Translations under genes and position numbers: made by a program
The notes under the pieces: generated by a model
The model's input: the letters and a program-made list of their open reading frames with translations, nothing else
What the model was told of the DNA's origin: nothing
Database searches by the model: none
From: Arenibaculum pallidiluteum
GTDB lineage: Bacteria > Pseudomonadota > Alphaproteobacteria > Azospirillales > Azospirillaceae
Assembly (NCBI RefSeq): GCF_017355985.1
Contig: NZ_JAFIQU010000012.1
Location: forward strand, 62,001-126,000
Direction of reading: 5' to 3'
DNA: 64,000 nt
Part shown: piece by piece, positions 35,864 through 44,901 of the stretch
How the letters are laid out: each line of letters opens with the position of its first letter
Numbering within the stretch: the stretch's first letter is position 1

Positions 35864-36103
35864 AGGCATAGGAGTATCGGGCTCGTCCCGACACCGGGCG
35901 CAAAGAGGGTTTGCGGTCCTCCGGCCGACTTCGCCTGGCGGTGGTGCAACTGGCCTAACGGGGGATTGAGTCGATTCCCATCATCGGGCCTCTCCACTGC
36001 GGGTAAGCTACATCGAAGGCGGCCGGGTCGGCAGGAAACGCTGTCGCGGTTCGTCCAGCCAACCGATCAAGGAAGCCGCTACTTCCAACTCTCTAACGCG
36101 TCA

Positions 36104-36122
36104 CCGGCCCCGCCGGGGCCGG
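36104..36122. terminator. GC hairpin before the cyclase gene
   Basis: CCGGCCCC-GCC-GGGGCCGG is a perfect 8-base stem with a 3-base loop, 240 bases after the binding-protein stop and 25 bases before the cyclase ATG. It may end the upstream operon or act in the leader of the cyclase mRNA. There is no T-run. Confidence 0.45.
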
Positions 36123-36147
36123 GATCTTCCATGGGAGGGAATGCCAG

Positions 36148-37194
36148 ATGCCTCTTTTCAGAGTGCTGATGATCTCCGCCGGCATGGTCGCGTTCACGCT
36201 CAGCCCCTTGGCCGCACAGGATGCCGGCATGCGGCAATGGACAAAGGGCAAGGGGTGGGGCTGGGTCTGGGGTCCGGACGATGAGGTCGGTGCCCTCAAC
36301 GAGATGACCGATGCCTCCCGCCTGGCCGCCCTGCAACTGGTCAGGCAAGGCAAGGCCTATGATCTCGGCCTGCCATACGACCGGACCTCCTACAAGTGGC
36401 CCGGCCACAGTCCGGGCGAGGTCATGAGCTTCCGCACGCCTGCCGGCGTCAAGGGCCAGAAGGATCTTCCCTTCACCACGCCCGAGGGCGGCAACGCGGG
36501 GGGCACGGCCTGGCATAGCAGCGCCCTGTTCATCAGCGACAACGTCGCCACGCAGATCGATGGTCTCGGCCATATAACCCATGGACCCGACGACCATTTC
36601 TACAACGGGTTCAAGGCCGCCGAGTGGGGCGGCGACTTCGGACTGCGGAAGACGGACGTCACCACCATCCCGCCGGTCGTCGCGCGGGGAGTCCTGATCG
36701 ATGTGGCGGGCTACAAGAAGGTGGATGCCCTGCCAGGCCATTACGAGATCACGGTCGAGGACCTCGAAGGCGCGCTGCGGGCCCAGAACGTCGACGTCAC
36801 GCCGGGAACGGTCGCGCTGATCCGAACCGGTACCGCACGGTACTGGGGAAGGAACGGCAGCGACCATGCCAAGATCGGCGAACACGACTCTTCCGGAATC
36901 GGCTTGACGGCGGCCAAGTGGCTCGTCGAGCAGAAGGGGGCCCTCATGATCGGGTCCGACACGTCAGGCCTGGAATACGTCCCGCCGAAGCCCGAGGACT
37001 CCCAGGCGGTCGGCGGCAGCTTCAACCCCGTCCATGTCTATCTGCTGACGCAGCAGGGCGTCCATATCCTGGAATTCAACAACCTGGAGCAACTCGCCGC
37101 CGACCGCGCCTTCGAGTTCGCCTACATTCTCTCCACCAATGCCATTCGCGGCACGGTCGCCGGGACGGCCCTGCGTCCCATCGCCCTGCGTTGA
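36148..37194 (+). CDS. Exported cyclase-family (PF04199) hydrolase
   Basis: This 348-residue protein has an N-terminal signal peptide ending near residue 23 (SPLAAQ). Its body is of the kynurenine-formamidase/cyclase type: GWVWGPDDEVGALNEM, NVATQIDGLGHI in place of the usual HxGTHxDxxxH metal site, HDSSGIGL and GSDTSGLE. The longer exported form of the family commonly has TQxDGLGH, so this is not a clear loss. It probably hydrolyses a cyclic amide or ester in the periplasm and may feed the adjacent catabolic operon. GGAGGG lies 8 bases before the ATG. Confidence 0.82.
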   Translation: MPLFRVLMISAGMVAFTLSPLAAQDAGMRQWTKGKGWGWVWGPDDEVGALNEMTDASRLAALQLVRQGKAYDLGLPYDRTSYKWPGHSPGEVMSFRTPAGVKGQKDLPFTTPEGGNAGGTAWHSSALFISDNVATQIDGLGHITHGPDDHFYNGFKAAEWGGDFGLRKTDVTTIPPVVARGVLIDVAGYKKVDALPGHYEITVEDLEGALRAQNVDVTPGTVALIRTGTARYWGRNGSDHAKIGEHDSSGIGLTAAKWLVEQKGALMIGSDTSGLEYVPPKPEDSQAVGGSFNPVHVYLLTQQGVHILEFNNLEQLAADRAFEFAYILSTNAIRGTVAGTALRPIALR

Positions 37195-37200
37195 AACCGA

Positions 37201-37231
37201 GCCTCCGGGAGAGACATCCTCTCCCGGAGGC
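37201..37231. terminator. Strong bidirectional hairpin between convergent genes
   Basis: GCCTCCGGGAGAG and CTCTCCCGGAGGC pair perfectly over 13 bases around ACATC. It starts 6 bases after the cyclase stop and lies 47 bases beyond the stop of the convergent membrane-anchored protein. Confidence 0.8.
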
Positions 37232-37277
37232 AGGCTTCGGGTCGAATTCGCATGGCTTCACACCCGATCCCGACTTT

Positions 37278-38330
37278 TCAGGATGATCCGATCAGCACCG
37301 CGGCGGCCAGCACCGATACGGCGAGCGCCCCGACAGCCCAGGAGAGCACGCGCAATCCTTGCTTCAGCACCTCGGTCTGACGCGCTTGTGCCGAGACGAG
37401 GCGCTCCATCCGGTCCTCAAGGGAAACCGGCACGAGACTCTTCTCATCCGTCCCGTCCTTGATTCGGCCCAGGAGCATGCGCAATCCCTGCGACAGCACC
37501 TTGGTCTGCCCCGCCTGCGTGGCGACGAGGCGTTGCGTTCCCTGCCACACCACCTTGGTCTGCCGTGCCTGCGCCGCGACGAGGCGCTCGATGCGATCAT
37601 CGGGAAGGCTTTGGGCCGGCGCCTCTTCTTTGGTGCCGCGATCGGCTTGTCCCTCGACCCGATCGTCGGCGGCATCCGGCCAGGTCCGCCGGAACCACTT
37701 GGGAAGCACCCGGCGCTCGGGCCCCGCGAAACGCATGAACTGAAGCCTGGCGGGGGTGTAGCCGCCCGTGCCCCCGTGCTGCGGCTTGAGGTACCAGGTG
37801 ATCGGCTCGCTCGGCGGTGCGTGCAAGTCCGTGGTCCATGCGTCGGGCAGGCGCAATCCCACCTGGATCGCTTCCACCTGGCCGGACCGGATGGAGTTCA
37901 CCAGGTGCGCGTGAACGTCGGGGGGCACGGCGATGTCCGCCCACCACTCGTCTTCGTTGCCCGTCTCCCGGTCCGGGGCATTGAAGCCCATGGCCGCGCG
38001 GCTGTTCGGAATTCGCTCGCGGTCATCCTCGGCTTCCTCCGGCGCCTCGTCCCCCTCGCCCCAGAAAGACCGGATCGACAGCGAGAATTTCCGAATGACC
38101 TTGGCGTTGGGTTCGATCAGCGCGATCCCGGAGTCGTCGAGCATGGCCGAGCAGGACACGGCGACATCGACTCCGTCGCGGGCGCGGAAGGTCGAGATCC
38201 CTTCGCTCAGGCCGAACGACGTAGCCTCCAGGACGAAGGTCCGCATCGGGCGTTCAAATTCACCGACGCCCTCCACCGAAAGGCGTCCGCCATTCTCGTG
38301 CATGACCATCGGGCTGGCATCGCCTCCCAT
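37278..38330 (-). CDS. C-tail-anchored protein with heptad repeats, unknown function
   Basis: This 350-residue protein of no known family has a globular N-terminal part to about residue 215 with strands such as RTFVLEATSFGLSEG and ITWYLKPQ. A linker follows, then a related segment in three copies (ERLVAAQARQTKVVWQG, QRLVATQAGQTKVLSQG, ERLVSAQARQTEVLKQG), which should form a coiled coil. The last about 20 residues are one TM helix with only a Gly-Ser-Ser tail, so it is tail-anchored with the bulk in the cytoplasm. The architecture suggests an adaptor or effector held at the membrane. Confidence 0.7.
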   Translation of the reverse strand: MGGDASPMVMHENGGRLSVEGVGEFERPMRTFVLEATSFGLSEGISTFRARDGVDVAVSCSAMLDDSGIALIEPNAKVIRKFSLSIRSFWGEGDEAPEEAEDDRERIPNSRAAMGFNAPDRETGNEDEWWADIAVPPDVHAHLVNSIRSGQVEAIQVGLRLPDAWTTDLHAPPSEPITWYLKPQHGGTGGYTPARLQFMRFAGPERRVLPKWFRRTWPDAADDRVEGQADRGTKEEAPAQSLPDDRIERLVAAQARQTKVVWQGTQRLVATQAGQTKVLSQGLRMLLGRIKDGTDEKSLVPVSLEDRMERLVSAQARQTEVLKQGLRVLSWAVGALAVSVLAAAVLIGSS

Positions 38331-38741
38331 CGCGTCCTCCGAAATCTGCGCGGGGAGGATGCCTTCAATTCCCCAGAAATTGCTTAACTTCCGGGGCCCT
38401 GAAGACGTCGCTCCGGCACGGCGGAGAACCTTCTGATCACCGCCGTCCCTGGCCTGGCTGCCGGAGAGAGGTTTCGTTTCGGGTGCGTTTGGCCGTTTGC
38501 AGGCTTTCCAGCCGGCCTCGCCAAGGCTTCATGGCGTGGTTCCTGATCTCAAGGAAAGGCCGATGGCCGCAAGGATTGGCTTCAGACTGAGCCACGGCCA
38601 GCACCCTTCCGGCACATCCTGTCCTTCTTCTCCGGTTGCCCTTCCGGCATCGGCATGACGCTTCACCGCGGTGATGTTCGTAAAGATTGCTTAACCTAAA
38701 TTTAGAATACAGTGGATCTCCGAAACAGGGAGGACAGCCGA
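38331..38741. other. Divergent regulatory region with shared ATTGCTTAAC words
   Basis: No gene is supported here. ATTGCTTAAC occurs at 38379-38388 and at 38686-38695, each within about 50 bases of the start of a different flanking gene (minus-strand 38330, plus-strand 38742). The rest is GC-rich and unremarkable, with an AT-rich patch at 38675-38715. Confidence 0.5.
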
Positions 38742-39482
38742 GTGCCGAACTACACGAAACCAGCGATCCCGAAGGTCCTGACCGATGCCGAGTGGCAGAA
38801 GAAAAAGGGAGCGATCGCCAAGCTGGCCGGGGAAACCGGCGTGGGCGCGGCCTTGAAGGCCATGGAGGCCGCATTCAAGAAGGTCAATTGGGACAAGTTC
38901 GACATGGACAAGCAGATCCCGTCGAACAGCGTTTTCGATGTGGGCGTGGTCGACGCCGCTCTCGCCGCGGCGGGAGACGAGATGAAGAATCTCGAACCGC
39001 TGCGCAAGACGATCATGGATGTCGACAAGAAGGCTTCGGACGCCGCCGCCAAGTTCAAGTCGAACAAGCTGATCCCGAAGGAGTCGGCCGCCTATGCCGC
39101 CCAGGTCGCCAAGGAAGCGAGCAACTTCCTCGTGGTGGTCAACAAATCATCCATTGGCAGTGCCGTCGAGAAGGACGCGGCTGCCGCCCGCGTGAACATC
39201 GAGAAGAAGGTCAAGCTGGTCCAGGATTCGGCCAAGAGCTACCTGGCCAAGGTGGCGAAGGGTCTCGATGGCCAGACCGTGGAGACCTACGCGGACTACT
39301 GGAAGGAGAGCCTTCGCGGGTTGGCCGCCGCACTGTCCAGGATCCCGGGTCAGGAGACACTGACGGAGGCATGGCGTCCCTGGGTGTCCCAGAAGGGCAT
39401 CCCGAAGGACGAAAAGCAGCTTTCCGTCGCGAAGACGAAGGTGAAGGAACTGGTCTCGAGGACCCAGAAGGAACTGGCCTGA
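38742..39482 (+). CDS. Unrecognised all-helical soluble protein
   Basis: This 246-residue protein is rich in Ala and Lys and predicted by eye to be almost wholly helical, with no signal peptide or TM segment (TDAEWQKKKGAIAKLAGETG, VDAALAAAGDEMKNLEPLRK, KKVKLVQDSAKSYLAKVAKG). The GTG start at 38742 is supported by GGGAGGA 7 bases upstream. It is divergent from the tail-anchored protein and shares a promoter word with it, so the two may act together. No family was recognised. Confidence 0.7.
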   Translation: MPNYTKPAIPKVLTDAEWQKKKGAIAKLAGETGVGAALKAMEAAFKKVNWDKFDMDKQIPSNSVFDVGVVDAALAAAGDEMKNLEPLRKTIMDVDKKASDAAAKFKSNKLIPKESAAYAAQVAKEASNFLVVVNKSSIGSAVEKDAAAARVNIEKKVKLVQDSAKSYLAKVAKGLDGQTVETYADYWKESLRGLAAALSRIPGQETLTEAWRPWVSQKGIPKDEKQLSVAKTKVKELVSRTQKELA

Positions 39483-40184
39483 CGCTGATCGAGGGGCGCC
39501 TCGCCGCGCCCCTCCCTTCGTCGGCATGCACGAGGGGTTCTCTTGCGGCCTTGCTTCTTCGACCAGGGCAGGCCGACGCCGGCATACGACGTTTGAGCGC
39601 CAGTACCCATCCACGCCCGCAGGCCGGGCCAGGCCGCTACGTGCGTGCGGGCAGCTGCGAGGCTCCCTCGCCTCAGGTCGGACCGAGCGTCGGTAGCAAA
39701 AATAATCCTTCGTAATCTCACCTACCCAGTTTGCCGATAATCCAATACGTTTTTGCGAGTGTTCCGAGGGGTCATGCCAATTGGCGCCCGGGATTCGAGG
39801 ATAGCAGGGAGTGACGATGCCGCCCTCCGCAGGAGCCCTTCTGGATCACGGTCGTGCCCAGAAGCCGATCAGGGGCGAAAAGAGGGACCTGATGCCATTG
39901 CGTTCCACCTTGGACGGACGCCAGCGGTGCTGCCGGTGGACACGAGTAAGGCGTCGCTGATTCGAAAGCATTCCCTCAGTGGCAGGATGTCGGCGTACTG
40001 CTTCGGTCCTTACGCCACGCGGCTTGCAACAGGCCGTCCAAAATATCCGTTATCCCTATTAGGAGGTATTCTCGCATTCAAAATGGTGGCCGGGCTGCAT
40101 TATAGTGGGGCGGGAAACCGCACGGTCGCCCAGGGCGCCGACGCTGCGGGGGCGCGCCAGACGAGGCGACGGGACGAGGGATCG
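39483..40184. other. Long leader region before the envelope-sensing gene set
   Basis: No gene is supported. The first about 200 bases are GC-rich; 39690-39745 and 40040-40110 are clearly AT-richer than average and are the likely promoter region for the following operon (for example GCATTATAGTGG near 40097-40108). The frame of the next gene is open upstream, but its composition there is not protein-like. Confidence 0.5.
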
Positions 40185-41396
40185 ATGGGTGTGCGAGACG
40201 CGGCTGTCTTTTCCCAGTGGAATGGGCATCCGGCTGGGTCCACGGCCTGGGCAACGGTCCACCTGGACCGTCTGCGCGGTAACCTGGCGGCCATCCGAAG
40301 GGTGCTGCCGCATCGGACCCAGGTCCACGCCGTGGTCAAGGCCGACGCCTACGGGCACGGCTCTACCCGCGTCGCGAAGGAGCTGGAGGGCGTCGGTGTC
40401 GACGCCCTGGCGGTCAGCTCGACCTCCGAAGGCATCGAGCTGCGGAAGGTCGGCATCCACTGCCCGATCCTTGTGCTCGGCCCCATCCTCCCGGAGGAGG
40501 CGGCCGCCGCGGTCGGTTTCGATCTCGCGGTCACCGTGTCGTCCAGCTCCCTGGCCCTCGCATTGGGCGCCGCCGCCGCCGCCGCGGGCCGTCGGGCCAG
40601 GGCGCATGTCCGTGTCGACCTGAGCCTCGCCGGGTTCGGCCTGCCGGCGGATCAGGCCGTCCAGTTCCTCGGCTGGCTGCACAGCCTGGGCGGAATCGAG
40701 GTGGAAGGCCTCTATACGCACAATGCGGGTGCGTATCGCGGCGATCCCGCGATGATGGACGCCGAGAGGGCGGCAGTGGCGTCCCTCGTCGAAGCGGTCT
40801 CGGCCTCCGGCCTCCGGCCGCCGCTCGTCCACGCCTTGAGCAGCCCTGGCGTCGCGATCGGGGGCATCGACCCGCTGGACGCGGTCCGGGTGGGCTCGCT
40901 GCTCTACGGAATCCGCATGGTCCCCGCGGCGCCGCCCGGGATCCGGCCCGTCATGGAGATCGGCGCGAGGGTCCTCGACGTCCGCGCCATCCCCGCCGGA
41001 CAGGCGACCGCCTACGAGCGCGGCTGCGAAACGGACCGGCCGCGCCGGGTGGCGACGGTGGCCATGGGTTTTGCGCAGGCCGGCTTCCTGTTCCATGCGG
41101 AGGGTGGCTGGGTCCTGGTCAGGGGAACGCGCCTACCGATCCTGGGGCGCCCCTTCATGAGCACCCTGCTCGCCGACGCATCGGCCGTGCCTGACGTGAG
41201 CCCGGGCGACGTGGCCACGCTCGTCGGGGCCGACGGGCCGCATACGATCACCGTCGAGGACGTCGGGGCGTATAGCCGGGTCCGCCCCTCCGCCGTGCCA
41301 CTGCTCGGCCAGGGCGTGGCGCGGGTGTACCGGGATTGCCGCCCCTCCGCGGGGCGACCCTTGAGCCATGAGAACGCCATGCTGGGGAAGGTCTGA
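40185..41396 (+). CDS. Alanine-racemase-fold protein lacking the catalytic Tyr
   Basis: This 403-residue fold-type III PLP protein keeps PLP-binding Lys52 in AVVKADAYGHG and the LYGI segment (240-243). At the place of the catalytic Tyr motif GYADG it has GFAQA, so Tyr is Phe296. The substrate/PLP motif DTGMxRLG is replaced by DLSLAGFG, and the MDQ motif by MSTLL. It may still bind PLP or D-amino acids, but classical alanine racemisation is unlikely. It heads a chain of overlapping genes (the next ATG overlaps its stop), which ties it to an ABC-type binding protein and an MFS sensor fusion. Confidence 0.8.
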   Translation: MGVRDAAVFSQWNGHPAGSTAWATVHLDRLRGNLAAIRRVLPHRTQVHAVVKADAYGHGSTRVAKELEGVGVDALAVSSTSEGIELRKVGIHCPILVLGPILPEEAAAAVGFDLAVTVSSSSLALALGAAAAAAGRRARAHVRVDLSLAGFGLPADQAVQFLGWLHSLGGIEVEGLYTHNAGAYRGDPAMMDAERAAVASLVEAVSASGLRPPLVHALSSPGVAIGGIDPLDAVRVGSLLYGIRMVPAAPPGIRPVMEIGARVLDVRAIPAGQATAYERGCETDRPRRVATVAMGFAQAGFLFHAEGGWVLVRGTRLPILGRPFMSTLLADASAVPDVSPGDVATLVGADGPHTITVEDVGAYSRVRPSAVPLLGQGVARVYRDCRPSAGRPLSHENAMLGKV

Positions 41397-42574
41397 TGAG
41401 GATGGACAGACGGGATTTCGTCAGGAGAGCGGCCCTGCTCCCCATCTTGGGATCGAGCCTTCTGGGTGCCTCCGGAACCGCGTCCATCGCCGCGACGCCG
41501 GCGTTCCCGGTGCCACGTCGGAACGGCAACCGCCGCTGGCGGATCGGCTACGCCGAAGGGCTTTCCTTCATCAACTTCGCCGGAACGCTGGAGGGCATCG
41601 TCCGCGGCCTGGACCGGCAGGGCTGGATCTCCGACACCTCCGGCATGCCCTACGTGGATGGGCAGAGCGACACGAAGGCCATGTGGGACTGGCTCGCGGC
41701 CCGCGACGACCAGTACGTAGAGTTCGTGCCCGACGCCCATTTCGGCGGCCTCTCCAGCGCCCCGGCAGAGCCCATCGTCGAGCAGCTCCGGGCAGGCGAC
41801 CTCGACCTGATGATCGTCATGGGCACGGTGGCCGGGCAGAAGCTCGCGACCGACGCCCACACCACTCCGACGCTCGTTTTCAGCGCCACCAACCCCGTGA
41901 CGGCGGGCTTCGCCAAGTCCGAATCGGACAGCGGGCGCGATCACGTCTGGGCCCACATGGACCTGTCGCGCACGACCCGCCAGCTGCGCCTGTTCTACGA
42001 GACCTTCCGCTTCAAGAAGCTGGGCGTGGTCTACGAGGACACCGCCGGCGGGCGGGGCGTCGCCTCCATCGGTCAGGTGGAGGAGGTGGCCGAGAGGCTG
42101 GGCTTCACCCTGGTGCGCCGCTTCGTCGACAGGCCCACCAACACCCGCGACCCCGAGATCATGGAGCGCTACTACGCCGAGCTCTCCCGGGCCTGGACGG
42201 AGATCGCGGGCGAGGCGGACGCCGTATACGTGACGTTCGGCCAGTGGACTCCCGACCGCTTTCCGGCCCTGGCGCGCATCCTCATCGACCGCAGGGTCCC
42301 GACCTTTTCCCAGAGCGGGCCGGAGGAGGTCGAGCGCGGGGTCCTCATGTCCATCGCGCGGGCCGACTTCCGCGGGATCGGGAACTTCGGCGCGACCACC
42401 GTCGCGCGGGTCCTGGGCGGCGCCAAGCCGCGCGGCCTGCCGCAGGTCTACTTCGACACGCCGACCATCGCCTGGAACCTGGAGGTGGCCCAGCGGATCG
42501 GCTTCCAGGTGCCGTTCAATGCGCTGCTTGCGGCCGACAACATCTACACCAAGATCACGGGGTTCGGGGGCTGA
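41396..42574 (+). CDS. ABC_sub_bind-type periplasmic binding protein with Tat-like signal
   Basis: This 392-residue protein has an N-terminal twin-arginine motif (RRDFVRRAALLP) and a hydrophobic stretch. Its fold is of the ABC_sub_bind (PF04392) kind: LDLMIVMGTVAGQKLA, TPTLVFSATNPVTAGFAKS, FKKLGVVYED. Its ATG overlaps the stop of the racemase-like gene (TGATG), and the MFS fusion starts 2 bases after its stop. No ABC permease or ATPase is nearby, so it probably acts as a ligand receptor for the sensor proteins rather than in transport. Confidence 0.8.
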   Translation: MRMDRRDFVRRAALLPILGSSLLGASGTASIAATPAFPVPRRNGNRRWRIGYAEGLSFINFAGTLEGIVRGLDRQGWISDTSGMPYVDGQSDTKAMWDWLAARDDQYVEFVPDAHFGGLSSAPAEPIVEQLRAGDLDLMIVMGTVAGQKLATDAHTTPTLVFSATNPVTAGFAKSESDSGRDHVWAHMDLSRTTRQLRLFYETFRFKKLGVVYEDTAGGRGVASIGQVEEVAERLGFTLVRRFVDRPTNTRDPEIMERYYAELSRAWTEIAGEADAVYVTFGQWTPDRFPALARILIDRRVPTFSQSGPEEVERGVLMSIARADFRGIGNFGATTVARVLGGAKPRGLPQVYFDTPTIAWNLEVAQRIGFQVPFNALLAADNIYTKITGFGG

Positions 42575-42576
42575 TC

Positions 42577-44901
42577 ATGAGGCAGGGCAACAAGGTCGGC
42601 TCCTCCGTCCTCCTTTCGGTCGTGCTGCTGGTCCTCGCGATCGGCTTCTCGACCGCCATCAGCATCGGCTCGTTCCGCCAGAACCACACCGCCTCGGTCA
42701 TGACCAGCTTTGCGGTCGCAGGCGGCAAGGCGGCCCGAAACATCGAGCAGGCGCTACGCTACGGCAAGCCGCTGGACGACTTCCACGGCATCGAGCGGTT
42801 CCTGGGCCAAGTCAAGGCCTCGCTGCCCGAGGTGGATCGGGTCATGGTGGCCCTCGCCGACGGCCGCGTGATGTACGACGAGAACGGCCGCGCCACCGGC
42901 GCGCTGTCCGCGGCCGAGCAGCGGCAGATCCGCCGCGACCTCGCCGCCAAGCCGCAGACCTTCGCTTATGACGACACCAGCGGGACCTACCGCCTGTTCC
43001 TGCCGATCCGGCCCGAGGCAGGCGGCCCCGCCGCCGGCACGCTGGTGATCGTGGCCAAGGGCACCGCGGTGAAGGAATACGCCCAGGCCTTCTCCGAGAG
43101 CCTGATCCAACAGGTGGGGGTGATCGCCCTGGCGGGCGCCGTGGCCCTGCTCGCTCTCGCCATGATCTCGGCGTCGCGGCCCGACGGGGCGCGCTTCCAG
43201 CGCACGGGTGCGCTGGTGGTGATCGGCCTCGTCCAGATCGCGGCCGGCATCTACAGCTACGGTTCCTTCCGCGACGCCTACATCGAGAGCACGCAGCGGA
43301 CGACGGCCATCGTCAGCCGCATCCTCCAGTCCGACATCGAGGGGCTTCTCCAGCGCGGGGTGCGCTACGACCAGCTCCATGGGATCGAGACCTACCTGGC
43401 CGGCGTCCAGGGCTCGGTTCCCCATTTCCGCAGCATCGTCCTGGATCGCGGGGGGCAGGCCCGCCCGGCTGCCCAGGACCCCGGGCTGACCCGCTATCCG
43501 CTGGCCGCGGACGGGGCCGGCGCATCGGCGTCGCTGGGCATCGCAGTGTCCGAGGAATATGTCGAGCGCCGTCTGCGCGACATCCTGCTGGATTCCGGCG
43601 CGATCCTGCTGACAAGCCTCATGTTCATGTTCGAGATGAGTCTGCTGCTGAACCGGCGCGGACAGCAAAGGCCGGAGGAGTCCGCGGCCGCGTCCGAGAA
43701 GGACCGCGCGCCCCAGCGCATCTGCAGCCGTTTCCTGGCCTTTCTGATGTATTTCGGCCTCTTCATGTCGGCGTCCTTCGTGCCTCTGGTCATGGGAACC
43801 TTCGACGAGGGTTTCCTCGGCCTCACCGGAAGCCAGGCTGCCGCCATTCCGATCTCGGTGGAAATGGCGTTCGGGTCGCTGGCGATCCTGGTCGCGGGCT
43901 CGCTCATCCGGCGTTTCGGCTGGCTCAGCATCGCCTATTTCGGCGCGGCCACCATCGTGCTCGCCGCGGCGGCGGCTTGGCTCTCACCCTCGCCGCTGGC
44001 CTTCGTGGCGGCGAGGGCGCTGACGGGCGTGGGTTCCATGTGCCTGCTTGTCAGCATCTACGGGATGATCGACACCATCCGGAGCCAGGAGCAGCGCGAC
44101 GCCGCCCTGCCCGAGATGCTGGCCGGCATGTATGCCGGCGTGAACTGCGGTGCCATCACCGGGGCGCTGCTCGCCTCCCAGCTCGGCTACCAGCCGGTAT
44201 TCCTGGTGGCGGCGGCCGTCCTGGCCCTGACCCTGGCCTACATCCGCCTGGGCGTGCCCACCGAGGTTCGCGCCGCGCGGGCCGAGATCAAGGCCGCCGA
44301 GGCGGTCCCGAAGCGTTGGGGCCTCGGCGACCTGTCGGTGGTCGGCTTCTTCCTGCTGATCAGCATCCCGACTTCCGCCGCGGCCATGTTCCTGCCCTAC
44401 TTCTTCCCGGTCTTCGCGGCGAGCCTCGGCGAGGGTTCCAACGTCATCGGCCGCGCCTTCCTGATCAACGGCCTGTGCTTCGTGTTCCTGGGCCCCTGGC
44501 TCGCCGCCAAGGCACGCAAGCACCTGTCGCCGCACTGGACCGTAGCGGTTTCCGCGGGGATCCTGGCGCTGGCGCTGGTGCTGTTCGGTTGGCAAGGCAC
44601 GCTGGTCGCCGCGTTCCTTGCAGTGCTGCTGATCGGCATCGCCGACAGCTTCGGCTCGCCGGCGCAGAGCAGCTTCGTCGCCTCGCTCCCCATCGCGCGG
44701 CGGCTCGGCCGGGCCACGGTCCAGGCCTATCAGCTCAACGCCCGCAAGGTCGGACAGGTGGTGGGTCCGCTGCTCTTCTCCGGCGTCGCGGCGATGGGGG
44801 TGGCAGGCGTCGGCGTGTTGGGCATGGCGCTGGCCGTGCTGATGGTCGTCTTCGTCCTCTCCGCCGCCATCCTGCTCAAGCGCACGCTGGCCACGGCATG
44901 A
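42577..44901 (+). CDS. Fusion of two periplasmic sensor modules with an MFS transporter
   Basis: This is a 774-residue protein. Residues 1-390 hold two repeats of TM helix, a periplasmic domain of about 110 residues, and TM helix (first TM about 8-30; sensor 1 about 40-180; TM about 185-205; TM about 213-230; sensor 2 about 235-340; TM about 345-370). The two sensor halves share patterns such as LRYGKPLDDFHGIERFLGQV and VRYDQLHGIETYLAGV, so they are a duplication. From about 395 on it is a twelve-TM MFS permease. Fusing paired sensors to a carrier suggests a transceptor that reports a ligand or gates transport. It is translationally coupled to the GNAT gene. Confidence 0.8.
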   Translation: MRQGNKVGSSVLLSVVLLVLAIGFSTAISIGSFRQNHTASVMTSFAVAGGKAARNIEQALRYGKPLDDFHGIERFLGQVKASLPEVDRVMVALADGRVMYDENGRATGALSAAEQRQIRRDLAAKPQTFAYDDTSGTYRLFLPIRPEAGGPAAGTLVIVAKGTAVKEYAQAFSESLIQQVGVIALAGAVALLALAMISASRPDGARFQRTGALVVIGLVQIAAGIYSYGSFRDAYIESTQRTTAIVSRILQSDIEGLLQRGVRYDQLHGIETYLAGVQGSVPHFRSIVLDRGGQARPAAQDPGLTRYPLAADGAGASASLGIAVSEEYVERRLRDILLDSGAILLTSLMFMFEMSLLLNRRGQQRPEESAAASEKDRAPQRICSRFLAFLMYFGLFMSASFVPLVMGTFDEGFLGLTGSQAAAIPISVEMAFGSLAILVAGSLIRRFGWLSIAYFGAATIVLAAAAAWLSPSPLAFVAARALTGVGSMCLLVSIYGMIDTIRSQEQRDAALPEMLAGMYAGVNCGAITGALLASQLGYQPVFLVAAAVLALTLAYIRLGVPTEVRAARAEIKAAEAVPKRWGLGDLSVVGFFLLISIPTSAAAMFLPYFFPVFAASLGEGSNVIGRAFLINGLCFVFLGPWLAAKARKHLSPHWTVAVSAGILALALVLFGWQGTLVAAFLAVLLIGIADSFGSPAQSSFVASLPIARRLGRATVQAYQLNARKVGQVVGPLLFSGVAAMGVAGVGVLGMALAVLMVVFVLSAAILLKRTLATA

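Noticed and set aside
38675-38715. CtrA site (TTAA-N7-TTAA) near TTAACCTAAATTTAG
   Set aside because: The second half site is TTAG and the half-site extension differs from TTAACCAT; too weak to list as a CtrA box.
41368-42576. In-frame extension upstream of the MFS sensor fusion
   Set aside because: The overlapping frame encodes a complete Tat-type binding protein; the MFS fusion starts at 42577 with its own TM helix.
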